64,000 nucleotides of DNA from Diphasiastrum complanatum (Eukaryota; Streptophyta; Lycopodiopsida; Lycopodiales; Lycopodiaceae), in contig CM055103.1 of NCBI GenBank assembly GCA_029204225.1, forward strand, positions 24,938,656 through 25,002,655, given 5' to 3'. Position numbers and translations under genes: made by a program. The notes under the pieces are model-generated. The model was not told the origin of the DNA, ran no database searches, and was given only the letters and a program-made list of their open reading frames with translations. Of the stretch, positions 35,700 through 46,680 are shown piece by piece (within the stretch, counting starts at the first letter, position 1; every line of letters starts with the position of its first letter).

Positions 35700-37877
35700 A
35701 AAAGCAAGGGTACTTCGCTAAGTCGAGTACTTCACTATCAGTCTCAGCGCAATAGGTTTAGTCAATACAATACTTGGATCCCTTGGTATATTAGTTGGTT
35801 TGCAATCAGACATATGAAATTTTTTTAAAATGCCTTTTAGATATGTCTGCTGGCTAAGATAGATCTTCTTTTGAAGTCTATTTCTAGTATTGTGAATTCC
35901 TAGCAAAGAATGGACAATGCCTAGATCAGTCATGTCAAATTCCTTTGATAGATCACTCGTAGTAGTGTGCAGTAGGATAGTGTCATTAGACAAAATAAAT
36001 GCATCATTTATGTAAAGATCTATGTGAACTTGGCTATATGCTTGGAATAAACATTACTGTCAACTGAATTGTTTGCGAAATCCAATTGAATGAGATAAGA
36101 GTTAATTCTATCGAACCATGCTCTTGCGGCCTGTTTTAGACTATAGATTGCTTTGTGAGGCTTGCACACTTTGTGCTCTTGGTCTTTGACTTCTGGTTGG
36201 AAGGTCTACACCTCCTCTTTGACATTGTCATTGAGAAACGTTGTCTTGACATCCATCTAGTGCATTTCAAGGTCTTTCGCAATTGCTAATGCAATCAGAG
36301 TCCTGATTGACTACATTTTGACAACAGAAATAAAAATCTCTTGATAATCCACTTCTTGGACTTGAGTGAATCCTTTAGCTACGAGCTGTGCTTTCCACTT
36401 TGCAATGGAACCATCAAAGTTGATTTTCTTCTTGAATATCCACTTGTCGTCGTCGATAGCTCTCTTGTGAGTGGGGAAGTCGACCAATGTCCAGGTTTGG
36501 TTCGTCAAAAGTAAGTTGTACTCACTTTCCATAACTTCTTGCCACTTCCCAGCATCCTTGGAGTTAATTGCTTGAGCTAGGGTCTTTGTTTCTTCTAATG
36601 AAATCCAGAATGATTGAGGTCCATACCTCTTAGGAACTGTTTGAGTCCAGAGGATCTTTGAACATTTGGTTGACTAGGATGCAATGGTGCTTCTTCTTGA
36701 ATTTCTCCAGATCTGTTCGAGCTAGTTTGGTCTAGTCTGGTGACAGTTACTGTTGGCTGCTCGGCTTCTATAGTTGTAGCTGTAGGTTCTATAGAAGAAG
36801 CATTATCGTTGGAAGATTCCATGATACGTATAATAGGATGAAATGACATAGCATCGTTTATCGATGGTTGTTTAAAATCATAGTATGTATGTTCCTAGAA
36901 GATTACATCCCTGGAGACAAATGCTACATCGATGGATGGATCATTAACTTTGTAAGCTTTATGCTCATCATAATAGCCAATGAAAATACATTTATTTGTC
37001 CTATGATCTAGCTTCTTCCTAAGCTGTGTAGGAATGTGAACAAAACATACACAACCAAAGGATTTTAAATGGTTGACACTAGTCTTGTACACATGTCATA
37101 CTTCATGAGAAGTTTTCATATTGACGGCTTTAGTGCTGGATATGTTTTGTACATAACAGGCTGTGGCAGTAGCTTCTACCCAGAATTTCGCAGGTAAATG
37201 TGATTGGTGTAGCATGGATCTCGCTGAGTTGAGAAGAGTTCGATTCTTCCTTCCTACAATTCCATTCTGTTGAAAAGAATAAGAAGTTGTGAACTGTCTT
37301 CGAATGCCATGTTTAGCCAGGTAGTAGAACATCTTGTTGGAGAGGTATTCGCCGCCACCATCAGTTTGGAGAGCTTCACTTTTGTAGACGTTTGTGTCTC
37401 AACCATGGCCTTGAATCTTTTGAAGCATTCAAAGGCTTCTGATTTGTGCTTAATGAACATGACTGTAGACCATCTAGAATAATCATCTATGAAAGTGATA
37501 AAATAAATTGCATCTCCTAAGGATGGAGTTGGCATTGGACCACAAAGATCGCTATGTACAAGATCTAATACATGCTTTGTTTTGACATAATGTGATTTGG
37601 GAAACTTGCTTCTAGAGTGTTTGCAATAGATGCATGATTCACAAAAGAAAGATTTCCTATTTAATGAAGAAGGAAAATACAATTCATTAACCAGATTATT
37701 ACAATGCATATAAGAAAGTGACCTTGTATTCACGTGTCCAAATTGACTACGCCACAAAATAGCATTATCGTTTACATTTTCATGAGAAATAGTAGCTAAT
37801 GCAAATGAATCAGAGAGTACGTAAAGATTTTCGACTCTAGTGCACGTAGTCATAGTAGTATCTTCATCGAAGATTGT
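35700..37877 (-). pseudogene. Copia-D, 3' half (pre-integrase to RT), minus strand
   Basis: On the minus strand from 37877: pre-integrase text ILWRSQFGHVNTRS, the zinc-binding CESCIYCKHSRSKFP, integrase LDLVHSDLCGPMPTPS and FIDDYSRWS, a frameshift at the DNGGEY region, SYSFQQNGIVGRKNRTLLNSA (catalytic Glu replaced by Gly in this reading), then VFVHIP-type tail (SFGCVCFVHIPTQLRKKL), RT NQTWTLVDFP, KWKAQLVAKGFTQVQEVDY and, after decay, DMTDLGIVHSLLGI near 35900. It is the continuation of 42159-43600; a 4.28-kb element splits the two. Confidence 0.88.
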
Positions 37878-38434
37878 TGTCATGTGCTGCATGTAATTAG
37901 CCCATGACCTTACTAATGAATTGCCAAATATGGCCATGGAGCTAAAGTAGACTAGAGTTAGTCATTAGGACAATTAATAAGGTGGCTCGAACAACCTCGC
38001 TATATTTGTGAATAGCGGATTGTAATAATGTTTGTAAGGCCCAAATTAGCCAAATAAGGTCCCAAACTTATAGAAGAGGCACAAATGATCACTATAAATA
38101 GCTGAGAGTGTGCTAAATTAGGAGGCCATTGTTCATTTTGTAATTTTGAAAATAAGAGATCTTGAAGCTTCTCTTGGAGAGCTTTCTTGATGGAGAAAGT
38201 GGTTCATGTGCCTAAAATCACATGAGAGCTATGATCATGCTCTAGAATCAGGCTCCTATCTTGTGAATGATCACTAATCATGAGTAATGATACCTTCCTT
38301 TGCTTATTTTGGTGAAGTTTTGCTACTTTTAGCTACTTTCTTGATTTTTGACTAGTTTCTTGATTTCTTGCATTTTCATTGTTTTGATGTTTATGAATGG
38401 ATTAGATGTTTTATGCTAAGGTTGGCACATGACA
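37878..38434 (+). repeat. 5' LTR of the non-autonomous element (557 bp)
   Basis: Delimited by the target duplication on the left and by inverted terminal bases TGTCATGTG/CACATGACA. A TATA-like tataaatagctgag lies near 38094. Confidence 0.92.
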
Positions 38435-38438
38435 ATTT

Positions 38439-38450
38439 TGGTATCAGAGC
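38439..38450 (+). other. Primer binding site of the non-autonomous element
   Basis: TGGTATCAGAGC, four bases after the LTR end; initiator Met-tRNA type, so the helper is probably a Copia element. Confidence 0.85.
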
Positions 38451-38990
38451 ATTAGATCCTTTCCCTATCATATTTAGTGGATTTTGTTAAGTTTGGTAGA
38501 GTTTCTTGTTCTAGTTTTCTTGATTTTTCAATTTCCAACAAGTTCTGATTCAATTTTTGACCATTTAATCTTCAATTTTTGTTAGTTTCTTATTCTAGAG
38601 GTACTGATATTTTCTGATTTGGAGCTATAATGACTAAGTTATGGCCACGTTTGTGTTTTCCTTCTAATTTTAGTTAGTGACAGTTTTTACAGTCTGTTTT
38701 CTCTATTACTGTCTAGAGTTTTGGTCGAATTTTATGACTGTATTTCTATAGGACTGTAGATCTCAGTCTTAGCTTGAATTTGAGCCAATTTGCAGCCAAT
38801 TTGGTTGAAAATTGAGAGAGATATGGCAATTCTTGTGAAGGAGGTATAATCCTAGTTTTGGTAGAAAATTTGGGAGAGAAGCACTTCAACTTTTCACTTT
38901 TGAAGTTTTGCTCCTTGGTTAAAAAATTTCAATTTCTTTCATTCTGAAGTTTTCGCAAGATTCAATAATCAATAAAAAAAAAAACCAAGT
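38451..38990 (+). other. Leader of the non-autonomous element
   Basis: T-rich, with no coding frame; nothing recognised apart from an A-run at 38973-38983. Confidence 0.5.
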
Positions 38991-38994
38991 CTCC

Positions 38995-39480
38995 CTCAAA
39001 ACTCGCAGGAAACCCACTTCGCAACTTCCCTCCAGGCTCACCCTCCTCGCGAATTCAACAAACCGACGACTCCCTCACGAATCCCCTTCACAAACTCCCT
39101 CAGGTACGAATCCCCTTCCTCGTGATTTCTTTTCCCAGAACCCGCTCGCGATTTCGTTCTTTCCCACGCAAATTCCTCTGCCTGTCCCACGCGATTTCAT
39201 TATTTTCCCTAGCGAATTCCCCTCCATGTCCCACGCGAGTACCTCCTCCCTTACGAAGTCCCTCCTTTGCGACTTCTTCAGCCATACCCATCCCCTAGCG
39301 ATTACCTCCTACACCCTCCTCTGCGATTACCTCCTACCCATTCCCTCGCGAATACCTCCTACCCCCTCCCCTACGATTACCTCCTACTCCCCTCCTACCC
39401 CCTTTCCCTGCGATTACCTCCTACAAGTAACCCCTTCCCCGCGACTACCACTTCCGCGATTCCATCTCCCCATTCTCTCT
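38995..39480 (+). repeat. C-rich degenerate minisatellite inside the non-autonomous element
   Basis: About 20 variably spaced copies of a (g)cgattNcctcctac(c) theme, clearest at 39290-39430 (gcgattacctcctac four or more times), grading leftward into cgcgaattcccct. It stands out against AT-rich flanks. Open frames through it encode low-complexity Tyr/Leu/Pro/Ser text and are not taken as genes. Confidence 0.8.
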
Positions 39481-40207
39481 CTTATTCCGAATATTCCACA
39501 TAAGAATCTATGAAGAATATTCTTTGAATATTCTACCATTTCGCTCCATCTTGTGCCAAGAAAAAAATATTCTTTGCGGTTCTGTCCAAATGTTTTTGAC
39601 GATCTGTGGTTAATTCGAGCACATCAGAGGTTCCTCCCAACAACCGAAAGAAAATGAAAAAATACCATCAAATTTTAAGATTGTTTATGGTTTTCGTTTC
39701 TTCGACGGTCCAATGTTCCATGGAAACCAAATTTTTTTTTGCTAGAAGGGCCCCTTTATAAGTTAGTTGTTGCATTCCCTTTTCTCCTTAACTTTTTCGT
39801 TTGACGTCAGAATTTAGTGCTTCAAGAACTAAAATTGTTCAGTCCATCGTGCTGAGTCTAGTGATCAAGGTTTCCGTCATCATTACTTCCCTAAGTTGTA
39901 TACGTTTTATATACCATTTCTTCAAATTCTCATATCTTCTCCATTTGACCTCAGATTTCAACGTAGTAAAAAGCAAAAGTGATCATTACGTCGAGTTTGA
40001 CATGGTAGCAGTGGTATAAAAGCCAAAACAAATTAGTGAAACAAAGTTGACATTCTGCCAAAAGCTACTAGTGTTCCTTGAATCTTGCAGGTTACATTCT
40101 TCGAGGACTCAGAATTTTGGGACGGGGGAGAAAGACAAATTTGTTACTAGAAAACAAAACAAACAGGTCAACAATTACAAGAAAGGTCAGAGCGAAGATG
40201 GGAAGAA

Positions 40208-40519
40208 ATGTACAACGAGATGGTCACCCGTTTTGATTCTACCTTGCAATCGGCTGGTATTCCACAACAGCTAATTGATATTCAAACTACTAATCATGAA
40301 TTGTGTACCACTATTGATGTTTATGAAACAAGGTTCCCACTAGTTCAAGGGAAAACTTCCAAGCCAAAGGCAGATATCGATCGAGATGTTTTGAACAAAC
40401 AAGATCATGAATCTTCTGATGAAGGTGATGATTTCCAGGAAGAAAGCAAAATTCTTAATATCGATCTATCTTCCACAGACAAATCAATATCAGCAAAGCA
40501 CCAATGGACAAGTGGATGA
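40208..40519 (+). CDS. Unrecognised open frame in the non-autonomous element (103 codons)
   Basis: An acidic, hydrophilic frame, MYNEMVTRFDSTLQSAGIPQ then DHESSDEGDDFQEESK. No zinc knuckle or protease motif. It may be a decayed Gag or captured host sequence. The first codon may be a TTG/GTG-type start (the displayed Met is not certain). Function unknown. Confidence 0.35.
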   Translation: MYNEMVTRFDSTLQSAGIPQQLIDIQTTNHELCTTIDVYETRFPLVQGKTSKPKADIDRDVLNKQDHESSDEGDDFQEESKILNIDLSSTDKSISAKHQWTSG

Positions 40520-40706
40520 AAATCAATTTAAAAATCCAGATCAAATCTTGTCCAACAGTTGTAATGATCAGGACCAAGATCAAAATAAGGAGGTATATTA
40601 TGAGCCGAGCAAACTTCTACAACTGCAATCATGGAGTTCAATCCGATTGTTGAGAATTATGCTCTACTCCACAAATCAGTGGTTATGACCATATTATTGA
40701 TAATGA

Positions 40707-41207
40707 TCTATATGGAATGAAACTGAATATGGATCAAGTGAGTGGTATAACACTGACGCAAAATTCAAATACCAATACAACAATGAGCTTTTTTATGATG
40801 AATTTGGTATTAACATTGCTTCAATAAAGTCAATAATGAGAGATCCATCCAAATATCTGAAGCAAAATTGCACTGAGCTACCAATTAATGAATCTAATGT
40901 GATATTGATGGAAAGAGTTGGTGCAAAATCCTTGAATATTCTTGCGTTAGAGGATGTCATCAATCCTATCAACAAGAAAAATGTGTTAACTTGGAAACTA
41001 AATTCAAAACCATCAAATTCCTTGTGCACAGATGACCAAAAAGATCCCTACACTGCATGGGATTTGATGAATCCAAATGTGGGATGCATGGCTCTAATAA
41101 CTGCTTTGGAGTTAGAAATGGATACCACAATCCTACATCAAGGAGCAATGCATAAGGCTACAGCACCGGATGCAAGGACAAAAAAAAACGCATCTGGAAT
41201 TGAATAG
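40707..41207 (+). CDS. Unrecognised open frame in the non-autonomous element (166 codons, first ATG 40836)
   Basis: Open from after a TGA at 40704-40706 to a stop at 41205. The text is protein-like throughout: YNTDAKFKYQYNNELFYDEF, ELPINESNVILMERVG, NILALEDVINPINKKN and DPYTAWDLMNPNVGCMALIT. No Copia domain is recognised. If translated from the first ATG it gives 123 residues; the upstream 43 codons also look coding, so the original start was probably lost. Could be remnant cargo from a host gene. Confidence 0.4.
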   Translation, partial: SIWNETEYGSSEWYNTDAKFKYQYNNELFYDEFGINIASIKSIMRDPSKYLKQNCTELPINESNVILMERVGAKSLNILALEDVINPINKKNVLTWKLNSKPSNSLCTDDQKDPYTAWDLMNPNVGCMALITALELEMDTTILHQGAMHKATAPDARTKKNASGIE

Positions 41208-41596
41208 CCCATCCAATCAAGGAAGATACTGAGGAAGAAGACTTTCCAATGTCTGTTGCTTGGATTCTGTCAACCCATGCAGAACTAATGCAACTTGAGG
41301 CTTTCCTGTGTTTCATCAATCTCTTCTTCAGTGATCTTATCAAATCTATGGGATCAGTTGTAGATCAAAGGTCCTTTATAGAATTCTCGTTGCAACCTTG
41401 TTCTACGCTAATAAGTTGAGGTAGCAAAATCTGATGGTAGATAGCTACTGACAAGAATAATACAAGAAAAGATGTTTCTTACTCAAGCTGGCCAAATATT
41501 CTTCGACTACCACCAAGTATTCATGAAGCATGGCACTCAACAAAAGAGCTACATGGTCTTCATTTTTTAGGGCAAAAATGCTTAAAGTAGGGAGAG

Positions 41597-42158
41597 TGTC
41601 ATGTGTTGCATGTAATTAGCCCATGAGCTTATTAATGAATTGCCAAATATGGCCATGGAGCTAAAGTAGACTAGAGTTAGTTATTAGGACAGTTAATAAG
41701 GTGGCTCGAACAACCTCGCTATATTTGTGAATAGCGGACTTGTAATAATGGTTGTAAGGCCCAAATTAGTCAAATAAGGCCCCAAACTTATAGTAGAGGC
41801 ACAAGTTATCACTATAAATAGCTGAGGTCATGCTAAACTAGGAGGCCATTGTTCATTTTATAATTTTGAGTTTTAAGAGATCTTGAAGCTTCTCTTGGAG
41901 AGCTTTCTTGATGGAGAAAGTGGTTCATGTGTCTAAAATCACATGAGAGCTATGATCATGCTCTAGAATCAGGCTCCTATCTTGTGAATGATAACTAATC
42001 ATGAATAATGATATCTTACTTTGCCTATTTTGGTGAAGTTTTGCTACTTTTAGCTACTTTCTTGATCTTTGACTAGTTTCTTGATTTCTTGCATTTTCAT
42101 TGTAATTTGATGTTTATGAATGGATTAGATGTTTTAATGCTAAGGTTGGCAAATGACA
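41597..42158 (+). repeat. 3' LTR of the non-autonomous element (562 bp)
   Basis: Aligns to 37878-38434 over its full length with scattered substitutions and small indels, ends at the second attgt copy. Confidence 0.92.
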
Positions 42159-43600
42159 ATTGTACATTGTTCAAAAGAGAAAGTAATAGTGTAGCCCTCC
42201 TCCGTTATCTTAGAGATGGATAATAGGTTCTTTGATAGCTGAGGTACGTGAAGAACATTGGGAACACAAATAATGTTGAACGTGATCTTGATTGTCCCTT
42301 TGCCTTCCACGCATATGGTGCCTGAATCCCCGAGGTAGATGAATTGATCTCTACTGCAAGCTGCGTACTCGGTAAACCATTCCTTGTGAGAGGTCATGTG
42401 TTGGGTAGCATCGTTGTCCAAGTACCAGCTATCGTGGTATTTGTTGCCACTGTTGTAAGCCATTAATAGGTGCGAATCTTGCTCCTTGAATTCCACTTCA
42501 TTGGAGAAATCTGGTTGCTGCTGTTGTTGCTTTTTTGCCTCATTGTCGATGCGGATTCGACATTCCTTGATGTCGTGATTGGCTCTCTTGCAATATCTAC
42601 AGAAGAGCTTCTTGCGCGATCCACTGCTCTCACCGAGAGTATGAGGCTTCTACTGCTGCTACTGCTGCACTTGATTCTTGGCCTTGGAATAGTCTTTCTT
42701 CTTGGTGTACAGGGCCATGGACTTGTATTTGATAGATAGGCCGTTGGTCTTTTTCCATATTTCTTCTTGAAGAAGATGACCAATCACCTTTTGAAGAGTG
42801 AGGTCGTGTTGTGTGGAAATCATCACCACAAAGTGTTCATATGACTTTGGAAGAGAAGAAAGCAAGGTCATAATGGCATCATCATCTTGAATAGCACATC
42901 CTACAGCTCATAACTGATCCATTAAAGACTTAAAGTTGTTGATGTGAGAAGTGATGACAGTAGAATCGATCATGCTAATTATGAAGAACTTCCTTCTAAG
43001 ATGTAATCTAGTGGTTACATCTTGAGTCTCGTATAGACTTGATAACAAATCCAGTGCTTCCTTAGAGGTTTTGCATGTGGTAACATGGGATATTTGGGAG
43101 TCGGCCATATTGAGTGTAATACATGCTAAGGCTTTCTGATCTTTGATCTTCCATACCTTGATGGCAGTAGAATCAGTTATGCTAAATGTGAATAACTTCC
43201 TTCTAAGGTGTAATCTAGTGGTTACATCTTGAGTCTCGTATAGACTTGATAACAAATCCAGTGCTTCCTTAGAGGTTTTGCACGTGGTAACATGGGATAT
43301 TTGGGAGTTAGCTAGATTGAGTGTGATACATGCTAAGACTTTCTAATGTTTGGTCTTCCATACCTCTACTTGATCACCATCTTCTGGTTTCAGGTCAGAA
43401 CCTTCTACTACATCCCAAAGATCTCTATCTATCAACATCATCCGGAGTTTTAACTTCCAAATGTAAAAGTTAGAACCATTGAACTTGTCAATGATTCTAG
43501 CTTCGTTGGATATAAGAATGATGAGTTACCAATATGAGACATGTCAACAGTAATACAAATAGAATAATCTCTCAGTTTATTGAACGATGCTTTGATACCA
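42159..43600 (-). pseudogene. Copia-D, 5' half (gag to protease), minus strand
   Basis: From a primer site at 43589-43600 (minus TGGTATCAAAGC), Gag follows with an in-frame tandem duplication (42950-43364), then LLSSLPKSYEHFVVMISTQ, a frameshifted zinc-knuckle region (CRYCKRANHDIKEC-like near 42570), and protease 42496-42160 with DSWYLDNDATQHMT, where DSGA has become DNDA, and VLHVPQLSKNLLSISKI. It ends at FEQCTI on the target site of the inserted element and continues at 37877. The changed protease motif and frameshifts mean it is dead. Confidence 0.88.
42950..43364 (-). repeat. In-frame 207-bp tandem duplication within Copia-D gag
   Basis: ttctaagRtgtaatctagtg at 42994 and 43201, and gtagaatc plus atgctaa at 42959 and 43166, both offset by 207 bp (69 codons). 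The protein text SLYETQDVTTRLHLRRK appears twice. Identity between copies is high, so the duplication is fairly recent relative to the element. Confidence 0.88.
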
Positions 43601-43603
43601 ATC

Positions 43604-44240
43604 TGATAGGGCGATAGAACGTAAACAGACAAGGGAGAAGGAAATTCTTGCGGAATGACCCTCCCCATTGTTATGGGCTGCTACATGCAAGAACAACCTG
43701 AAAGAATGTAAATGCTAAATTACAATCACAGCTCAATCACTCTGCCCAGCAGGATCTTAAGAAAAACTATTCATACTAAAAAACAAATGGATGAGTACAG
43801 TCCACCAAAGAGATCAAAAATGGTGTGAGGTATTACTGCAAATGAATCTTAATAAGAAGTTCAGATCAGAATACTGAAATGATAAAGCAGTGTGATAATG
43901 CAAGTTCTTTAGGTGTCAAAGACAGCCATCATCTGATCAGAAACTGAGGAGTTGTAGATGTCTGTATTCTAATCAGAGTGAGTGAATGAGCGTGATTAAA
44001 CATAAACAACATGCATCACAATAAACATTCATCTACGTTATACACGGATAGAAAAGCGTGTTGCTGTTATATTACATTGAAGCACAACAATAAATTATAA
44101 CCAGTATGGCAACGTAATTTGGAGGCCCAAACTTATGGACGGAGCATCACATAGCGTGTGTGATGAAGGTGTATTTATACACCGGATTTATGTATCTTAT
44201 TACAATTGTCATCTTATTAAGTGCTTTTGTCACACTCGGG
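43604..44240 (-). repeat. Probable Copia-D 5' LTR
   Basis: It lies directly upstream of the minus-strand primer site; its minus-strand end reads ...CCCTATCA three bases before it. A TATA-like tataaatac is seen on the minus strand near 44172. The outer boundary was not identified. Confidence 0.5.
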
Positions 44241-44289
44241 AAGTAGTTGAACTACTATGACAGAATGACAGAATCACAACTATACATGG

Positions 44290-44700
44290 TCAGGTGACTT
44301 AGGACGCCTCGGTTGATGAACAAAGTCGGACACTTCAATTGATGAACAAAGTCAGACACTTCAATTGATGAGAATGAATTTGTCAAAGAAGTCGGAGACT
44401 TCGGTGACTTCGGATGATGGAAGAAGTCGAGTGACTTGATTGTTAAAGAAGTCAAAGACTTCGAAGACTTCGATTGATGGAAGAAGTTGAGTGACTTGAT
44501 TGTTGAAGAAGTCGAAGACTTTGATTGATGGAAGAAGTCAATGTCGAGTGATTGTTGAAGAAGTGAACACTTCGATTGATCAACAAAGTTGGACACTTCG
44601 GTTGATGAACGAAGTTGTCGAGGAAGTCGGAGACTTTGAAGACTTCGATGTCGAGTGACTTGATTGTTGAAGAAATCAAGGGCGATCAGGCCTTTGATGT
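44290..44700. repeat. Degenerate minisatellite, unit about 29-30 bp
   Basis: Repeated phrases gttgaagaagtcgaagactt, cgattgatgRa and aagtcggacacttc recur roughly a dozen times with variable order and length. Minus-strand frames encode Ser/Phe/His/Lys low complexity (SSTIKSLDFFHQSKSS) and are not taken as a gene. Confidence 0.85.
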
Positions 44701-44907
44701 TCTTCATGATTCTTTGACATTCAAATGTAGAATTAGACGGGAATGGACACCCTTTGATGTAGATTAGCCGAAAAGTTGATGAAGTTGACTTTGGCTGATT
44801 TGGCTCTGTGTAAAATTTCAAGTTGTTGAACTACTAGCAAAAACCCACATATTCTACCAGGTATTATTCAAGGAGACAAGTTGTGGACTTAATTTGCAAC
44901 ATGGATG

Positions 44908-45300
44908 TGTAGAAATTGTCAAGTAGAAGCTAGATTTGGATGCTAGTTTTGAGATAGATCAACATACCAAGCTGCCAATCATTCTTATTGATCTTTTGTA
45001 GATCTAATAGAGTCCTATTCTCTGATTTTTGACATGGTATCAAAGCCAAGTCTAAGAGCTTTGATAATGATCTAAATCTCTTCATTTTGAACAAAGCATT
45101 GGTGCTAAATTCATGAAGGAGGGCGAGTCTAACCATATGTTTACTTGAAGTTTAAAGTACAAATTAGTGTGTAAAGTTCAAGTGTACTTCCCACACGTGT
45201 GAGAGGCTACTGGAAATGTACTTTCACCATATCTATGTATTTTTTTTTAATGTTTGTATTTCATGTAAGATTGAGAGACTAAAACTAGTGATTTGCTTTG
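44908..45300 (+). repeat. 127-bp LTR-end block copy B with primer site and leader
   Basis: 44908-45034 repeats 16581-16707 (124/127). It is followed at 45035-45047 by TGGTATCAAAGCC, a Copia primer site, and by a leader containing gggcgag and CACACGTGTG at 45192-45201, the same order as in Copia-1. No gag follows, so it is a truncated 5' end. Confidence 0.8.
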
Positions 45301-46250
45301 TAAAAATTCAGTCAACTCATTCTAGATTTGATGTGATATGGTGTTAGATCTTTGATATAAAGAAATTTAATGTTTCTAGTCACAAAGCTTTGATAGCATT
45401 CGAGTTTATGTCTGCAGAAATGCACGAAAAGGACCAACAAGTCTTTGTATCTGCAGAAATACAAAGGAATTGCCCACAAACAAAAACCACCCCAGACAAT
45501 AACTGCCTACATAACGGTTTCAACAAAGGCCAAGACCCGAAGACACGAAGGTCAAATGAACAAAGACCTAAAGTTCGAAGACCAAAGGACCTCGAAGGGG
45601 AAGTTGAAGGCCGAAGGAAGACACAAAGCCACGAAGTTCGAAACACCCGAAGACCGAAAAACGACAGATCTTCACGCTCCAAGTACAAAGGAGATCAAGC
45701 AAAGTACTAGGAGGAGAACCACCTCCATGAACAATGCCAACAAAAAACTGAGTGCCGCTAGAACGTGCTTAACTAGCCATTCTTGTAATCAGTGATTAAA
45801 CTAAACCATTTCTCTTGATCCATATATAAACAGGATGAACATGAGAGAATCGATTGAACATCAATGTGAGTTAGGCATAGAACTGCCAGTCGATGTTCAA
45901 GAGTCCGCTAGTAAGCGAGACTGTTTGATATAATTCGTGAGAGACATAGTATCTCTTGTGCTGATGTGCTGGGTGGGTTTGCCACACATCGTTGAAGAAA
46001 AGATCATTGATAGTACATTCGTTGTAATGCACATGTTTTTTTTTATCTTGAATGATATCAAATGTTTTGATGTCTGATCGTTGTTAGTACATGTTCAGCT
46101 GTTTATTCTTATTCCGCACATTGGCTCATTCTCGTTGAATGCCTAAACAAATAAAAAACATAGGTCAGCAGTGTCTGTTTATACTCTGGAAGATTGTAGA
46201 TCTGATCTAGCAACAGTATTCGCTAGTCAAAATCAAATTTTATCCGATTA
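45301..46250. other. Non-coding, LTR-like stretch with cgaag-rich segment
   Basis: 45530-45690 has about eight cgaag or gaagac strings (purine-rich); a TATA-like tatataaac lies near 45828. Frames through it encode Arg/Lys/Pro/Thr text without domains. Possibly another LTR, but no primer site was found. Confidence 0.4.
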
Positions 46251-46251
46251 C

Positions 46252-46666
46252 AGGTCACATTGAGATTTAATTCCACATCGAGGCCTGTTGGTGACTAATG
46301 GCTTTGAGAGGACCCAGACACTCTAATTGAGACATATGGAGTAGTGCATGTACATGTGACGGTTATAGGCAGGAGGAATGCATGAAGAGCTATGACTTAT
46401 TTATGGTTGACCTGCATGGAGATTGCATGGGCTCATGCGTATGATCCTACTCTCTATATATTGAGGTAGAGATTATCTCGTCAATGAATTTTGGTCTAGG
46501 TTACCAGTAGAGCTCTTCTCCTCTTGCTATCACATGGCATGGCTTGGGGGCTAGATCCAGTAGGTATCTCTAGGAGGGATCTAGGTCTGGTTGGGTGGTT
46601 TTGCTCCATTGTCTCTCTTGTGCTTTCCTATCCTCATCTTAGCGGTTGTCCCTAGTGGTCTTTACA
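46252..46666 (+). repeat. LTR family C, copy 1, with degenerate primer site
   Basis: Shares long stretches with 60287-60690 (inverted) and 62906-63210: gacatatggagtagtgcatg, ctctatatattgaggtag, ctatcacatggcatggctt and tttcctatcctcatctta. It ends ...TCTTTACA, followed at 46667-46680 by ttagtattagagcc, a degenerate Met-tRNA primer site, so it is a 5' LTR in plus orientation. ctctatatattgagg is a likely TATA region. Confidence 0.8.
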
Positions 46667-46680
46667 TTAGTATTAGAGCC

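Larger units (their letters stand above)
37878..42158 (+). mobile_element. Non-autonomous LTR retrotransposon inserted in Copia-D
   Basis: LTRs at 37878-38434 and 41597-42158 start TGTCATGTG and end in CACATGACA (3' copy AAATGACA). The insertion is flanked by attgt at 37873-37877 and 42159-42163. Removing it with one attgt copy restores the Copia-D text FEQCTIFDEDTTMTTC. A primer site (38439-38450) and a purine-rich tract gtagggagag before 41597 are present, but no protease, integrase or RT is found in the 3.16-kb interior. This fits a LARD-like element mobilised in trans. LTRs agree at about 94-95% by eye, so it is older than Copia-1. Confidence 0.9.

Noticed and set aside
44290-44700. CRISPR-like repeat array
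   Set aside because: Units are degenerate, contiguous and without unique spacers; the genome is eukaryotic.
45390-45795. Overlapping basic frames as genes
   Set aside because: They read a purine-rich cgaag-repeat stretch in several frames; no domain.
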